From Steroidobacteraceae bacterium (GTDB lineage Bacteria; Pseudomonadota; Gammaproteobacteria; Steroidobacterales; Steroidobacteraceae), in NCBI GenBank assembly GCA_027531255.1, contig JAPZRU010000002.1, forward strand, positions 372,001 to 436,000: a stretch of DNA of 64,000 bases. Direction: 5' to 3'. Positions 61,987 to 64,000 of the stretch are shown piece by piece. The notes under the pieces are model-generated. The model ran no database searches, was not told the DNA's origin, and saw only the letters and a list, made by a program, of their open reading frames with translations. The first letter of the stretch is position 1; the number at the start of each line of letters is the position of its first letter. Position numbers and translations under genes: made by a program.

Positions 61987-64000
61987 TCACGGGTTCACGG
62001 TGATCGGGTACTGCGCCACGGTGCGCACGCCACCCACGCCCGCGCCACCCTGGGTCTCGGTCTGGATCGTCAGGATGCCGCTGGTGGCGGTAGCCGACGC
62101 GGATATTGCCCACGAGTAGGTGGTCGGGAAGATCGTGCAGGGCACGGTGAACTCGGTCGGCTGGCCGAGCGTGAGCCCGGTGCCCGAGATCGTCGCGGTG
62201 ATGCGCGTGCCGTTCGGCAGGGGGTTGTCGTTCACGTCGGCGAAGCGGAACGCGAACACGGCGCTGCGGTTCTGCTGCAGCGTCAGCCCCGTGCCCGGCG
62301 CCGGGTCGAGGCGCGTCGGCACGCTGCCCGACATCACGATGATGTTGGAGGCGCTGATGCCGGTGGTCGCGGTCGGCGCGGCGCCGCAGCGGCCGCTGGT
62401 GTCGCGGCACAGCACGCCGTTGAACAGGCCGTCCGCGGGATCGCGAACGCCGTTGTTGTTGAAGTCGTAGAACGGCTCGCCGAGGTCGTAGACGCCGTCC
62501 TCGTCGTTGTCGCGGAAGCGCTCCGCCTGGTCGACGAAGGCCTCGCCGTTGTCGAACGCGCCGTTGCCGTTCGCGTCGGTGAACGACTCTTCGCCGATCG
62601 CCGTCGCGAAGATCGCGGCGCGGCCGGCCTGGCCGAGCCCGCCGGCCGGACGCGGGTTCGTGCTGGTCCAGTTCACCGTGCAGCCGCTGCTGCCGTTCGT
62701 GACCGTCGTCGTCTGGCACTGGGCGAAGATCTGGCCGCCCTCGGCGCTCAGCGTGACCGCGGTGCCGTCCGGCACGGGGTTGTTGAAGCGATCCGCGAGG
62801 CGCGCCGTGACCGACACCACGATGCCGTCGATGCCGAGCGCCTCGACGTTCGGGCACTGCACCGCGAGCGAGAAGCTGTCCTGGTCCGGCACGCCTGTGG
62901 TGACCGTCAGCTGGGCCGACTGCGTCGAGATCTGCGGCGTGGTGTTCTGCACCGTGGCGGTGACGCGCACGGAGGTCGCGATCGTGCCGGCCTGCACGAC
63001 CGTCTGCACCCGACCGTTCGCGTCCGCCTGGGCCGTCGCCGGCGCGAGCGACAGCCCGCCGACGGTGGTGTTGAGCGCGAATGCGACGTTCGCGCCGGCC
63101 ACCGGGCCGCCGGAGCGGTCCAGCACGCGGAACACGACGGTCGAGGTCTCGGGCCGGCCCTGCGAGCCGGTGCCCTGCAGGGCGATGTTGGCCGGCGTCG
63201 CGCTGTCGAACACGATCGAGCCGATCGCGGCCGCGGCGACCGTGACGGTGCCGGAGGCGGACAGCGAGCGATTGCCGATCTGGGCGGTGGCCGTGATCGT
63301 GTCCGAGCCGCTGCAGCCGACCGCGGCGTAGGTCGCGCTCGCGATGCCGCTGCTGGTCTGCACCGGCGAGGTGATGGTCGCGCGACCCTGCGCCTGGCAG
63401 GGCGAACTGAAGTTGATTGCCACCGGCTGCGTATAGAGCGTGCCGTCGGATTGCTGCAGCACGACCTGCAGGCTGGTGCTGCCGCTCGCGGACAGGTTGG
63501 CGTTCGAGATGCCGATCGTGCCGGCCTGGAAGGCGGTGCCCGTGCCGGAGCCCATGTTCACCGTGACCGAACCTGCGCCGGCCACGACCTGTACGGTGGT
63601 GGAAGCCGTGAGGGTGGCCGCGCGCGCCGTCACCGTGATCGCGCGCAGCGCGGGATCGCCGGCGGTGGACAGCGTGGCGGTCGCCGCACCCGACGCGTTA
63701 GTCGTCGGGCTCGAGGCCGCGATGCCGCCCGAGCTCGCGGTGAACACCACCGGCACGTTCGGCACGAGGTTGTTGCTGGCGTCGCGCACCAGCGCGGTGA
63801 TGGTCGCCGTCGTGGAGCCGTCCGACAGGATCGTCGGCGTGCTGGTCGTCACGTTGATCGCGGACACCGGCGAGCTCGCGCCGGTGGCGACGACCTGCAC
63901 GGTCGTCGTGGCGGTACGGCCGCCCGCGCTCGCGGTGACGGTGATCGTGCGCAGGCCCGGATCGCCGGCCGTGGACAGCGTCGCCTTGGTCGCGCCGTCC
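61987..64000 (-). CDS. Large Ig-like-repeat surface protein (invasin/adhesin-like), C-terminal part
   Basis: The last 670 or so residues of a long open frame that continues past the right edge. It consists of bacterial Ig-like (Big_1/invasin-type) modules: motifs such as GSTTATITALVRDASNN followed by VPVVFTASSGGIAASS and LSTAGDPALRAITV. Two neighbouring modules repeat with a period of 306 bases (102 residues). Near the C-terminus is an acidic Asp/Asn/Gly block (DANGNGAFDNGEAF, DNDEDGVYDLGEPF, DFNNNGVRDPADG) that looks like EF-hand/dockerin-type calcium loops. It lacks an LPXTG, a beta-barrel or an evident anchoring motif at its end. Probably exported and adhesive. Confidence 0.85.
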   Translation of the reverse strand, partial: DGATKATLSTAGDPGLRTITVTASAGGRTATTTVQVVATGASSPVSAINVTTSTPTILSDGSTTATITALVRDASNNLVPNVPVVFTASSGGIAASSPTTNASGAATATLSTAGDPALRAITVTARAATLTASTTVQVVAGAGSVTVNMGSGTGTAFQAGTIGISNANLSASGSTSLQVVLQQSDGTLYTQPVAINFSSPCQAQGRATITSPVQTSSGIASATYAAVGCSGSDTITATAQIGNRSLSASGTVTVAAAAIGSIVFDSATPANIALQGTGSQGRPETSTVVFRVLDRSGGPVAGANVAFALNTTVGGLSLAPATAQADANGRVQTVVQAGTIATSVRVTATVQNTTPQISTQSAQLTVTTGVPDQDSFSLAVQCPNVEALGIDGIVVSVTARLADRFNNPVPDGTAVTLSAEGGQIFAQCQTTTVTNGSSGCTVNWTSTNPRPAGGLGQAGRAAIFATAIGEESFTDANGNGAFDNGEAFVDQAERFRDNDEDGVYDLGEPFYDFNNNGVRDPADGLFNGVLCRDTSGRCGAAPTATTGISASNIIVMSGSVPTRLDPAPGTGLTLQQNRSAVFAFRFADVNDNPLPNGTRITATISGTGLTLGQPTEFTVPCTIFPTTYSWAISASATATSGILTIQTETQGGAGVGGVRTVAQYPITVNP

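Overview
The window is very GC-rich chromosomal DNA from a gammaproteobacterium. The best clues are conserved gene neighbourhoods known from Pseudomonas and Xanthomonas relatives: lptM-polA next to engB, cytochrome c4 and dsbA; comM-ubiK-glnK-amtB; and algZ-algR-hemC-hemD-hemX-hemY. Genes start with ATG, GTG or TTG and are often joined by 4-base ATGA/GTGA overlaps. No phage, integrase, insertion sequence, CRISPR array or defence island was recognised. I cannot name a genus from sequence alone.

Layout. 0-10 kb: the end of a proline racemase gene, regulators, the glutathione-dependent formaldehyde pathway (adhC-fghA), a maleyl/fumarylpyruvate-type pair with a divergent MarR regulator, an aldehyde dehydrogenase and an EamA transporter. 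10-25 kb: lptM-polA, engB, cytochrome c4, a DsbA-like lipoprotein, CorA, an S9 peptidase, a TlpA-like redox protein, an exported-looking methyltransferase fusion, tRNA-Arg(CCG), a membrane-anchored cytochrome c, a DUF2189 protein and comM. 25-31 kb: ubiK, a sigma-54-driven glnK-amtB pair, a rhomboid protease, a second PII protein and a beta-hydroxyacid dehydrogenase. 31-45 kb: algZR, hemCDXY, a ferredoxin-reductase, an epimerase, a lone receiver protein, an ABC exporter pair and tesA. 45-54 kb: fadD, a BASS transporter, a glycine-zipper lipoprotein, two membrane proteins, an amidohydrolase and a GNAT fusion. 54-64 kb: ppa, hemE, pyrF, an MFS/TetR pair with twin operators, aroK-aroB-dgt, and the C-terminal part of a very large Ig-like surface protein.

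How the genes work together. Tetrapyrrole synthesis is well represented (hemC, hemD, hemX, hemY, hemE) beside haem-protein genes (two c-type cytochromes) and periplasmic thiol chemistry (DsbA-like, TlpA-like). Nitrogen sensing and ammonium uptake form one unit (glnK-amtB) with a separate PII paralogue. The shikimate steps aroK and aroB sit together with dgt.

The two most distinctive traits are: (1) a family of short GGGGAC-N-GTCCCC palindromes, often paired head to head like REPINs, that sit between genes but also reach into coding sequence (an in-frame block in polA, the start codon of corA, the C-terminus of hemY, the stop codons of hemE and a reductase gene); and (2) many small gene relics in intergenic space (GNAT, outer-membrane beta-barrel, proline dehydrogenase, amidohydrolase, SDR), which suggests ongoing deletion-driven decay of accessory genes. 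I found no convincing new multi-gene system.
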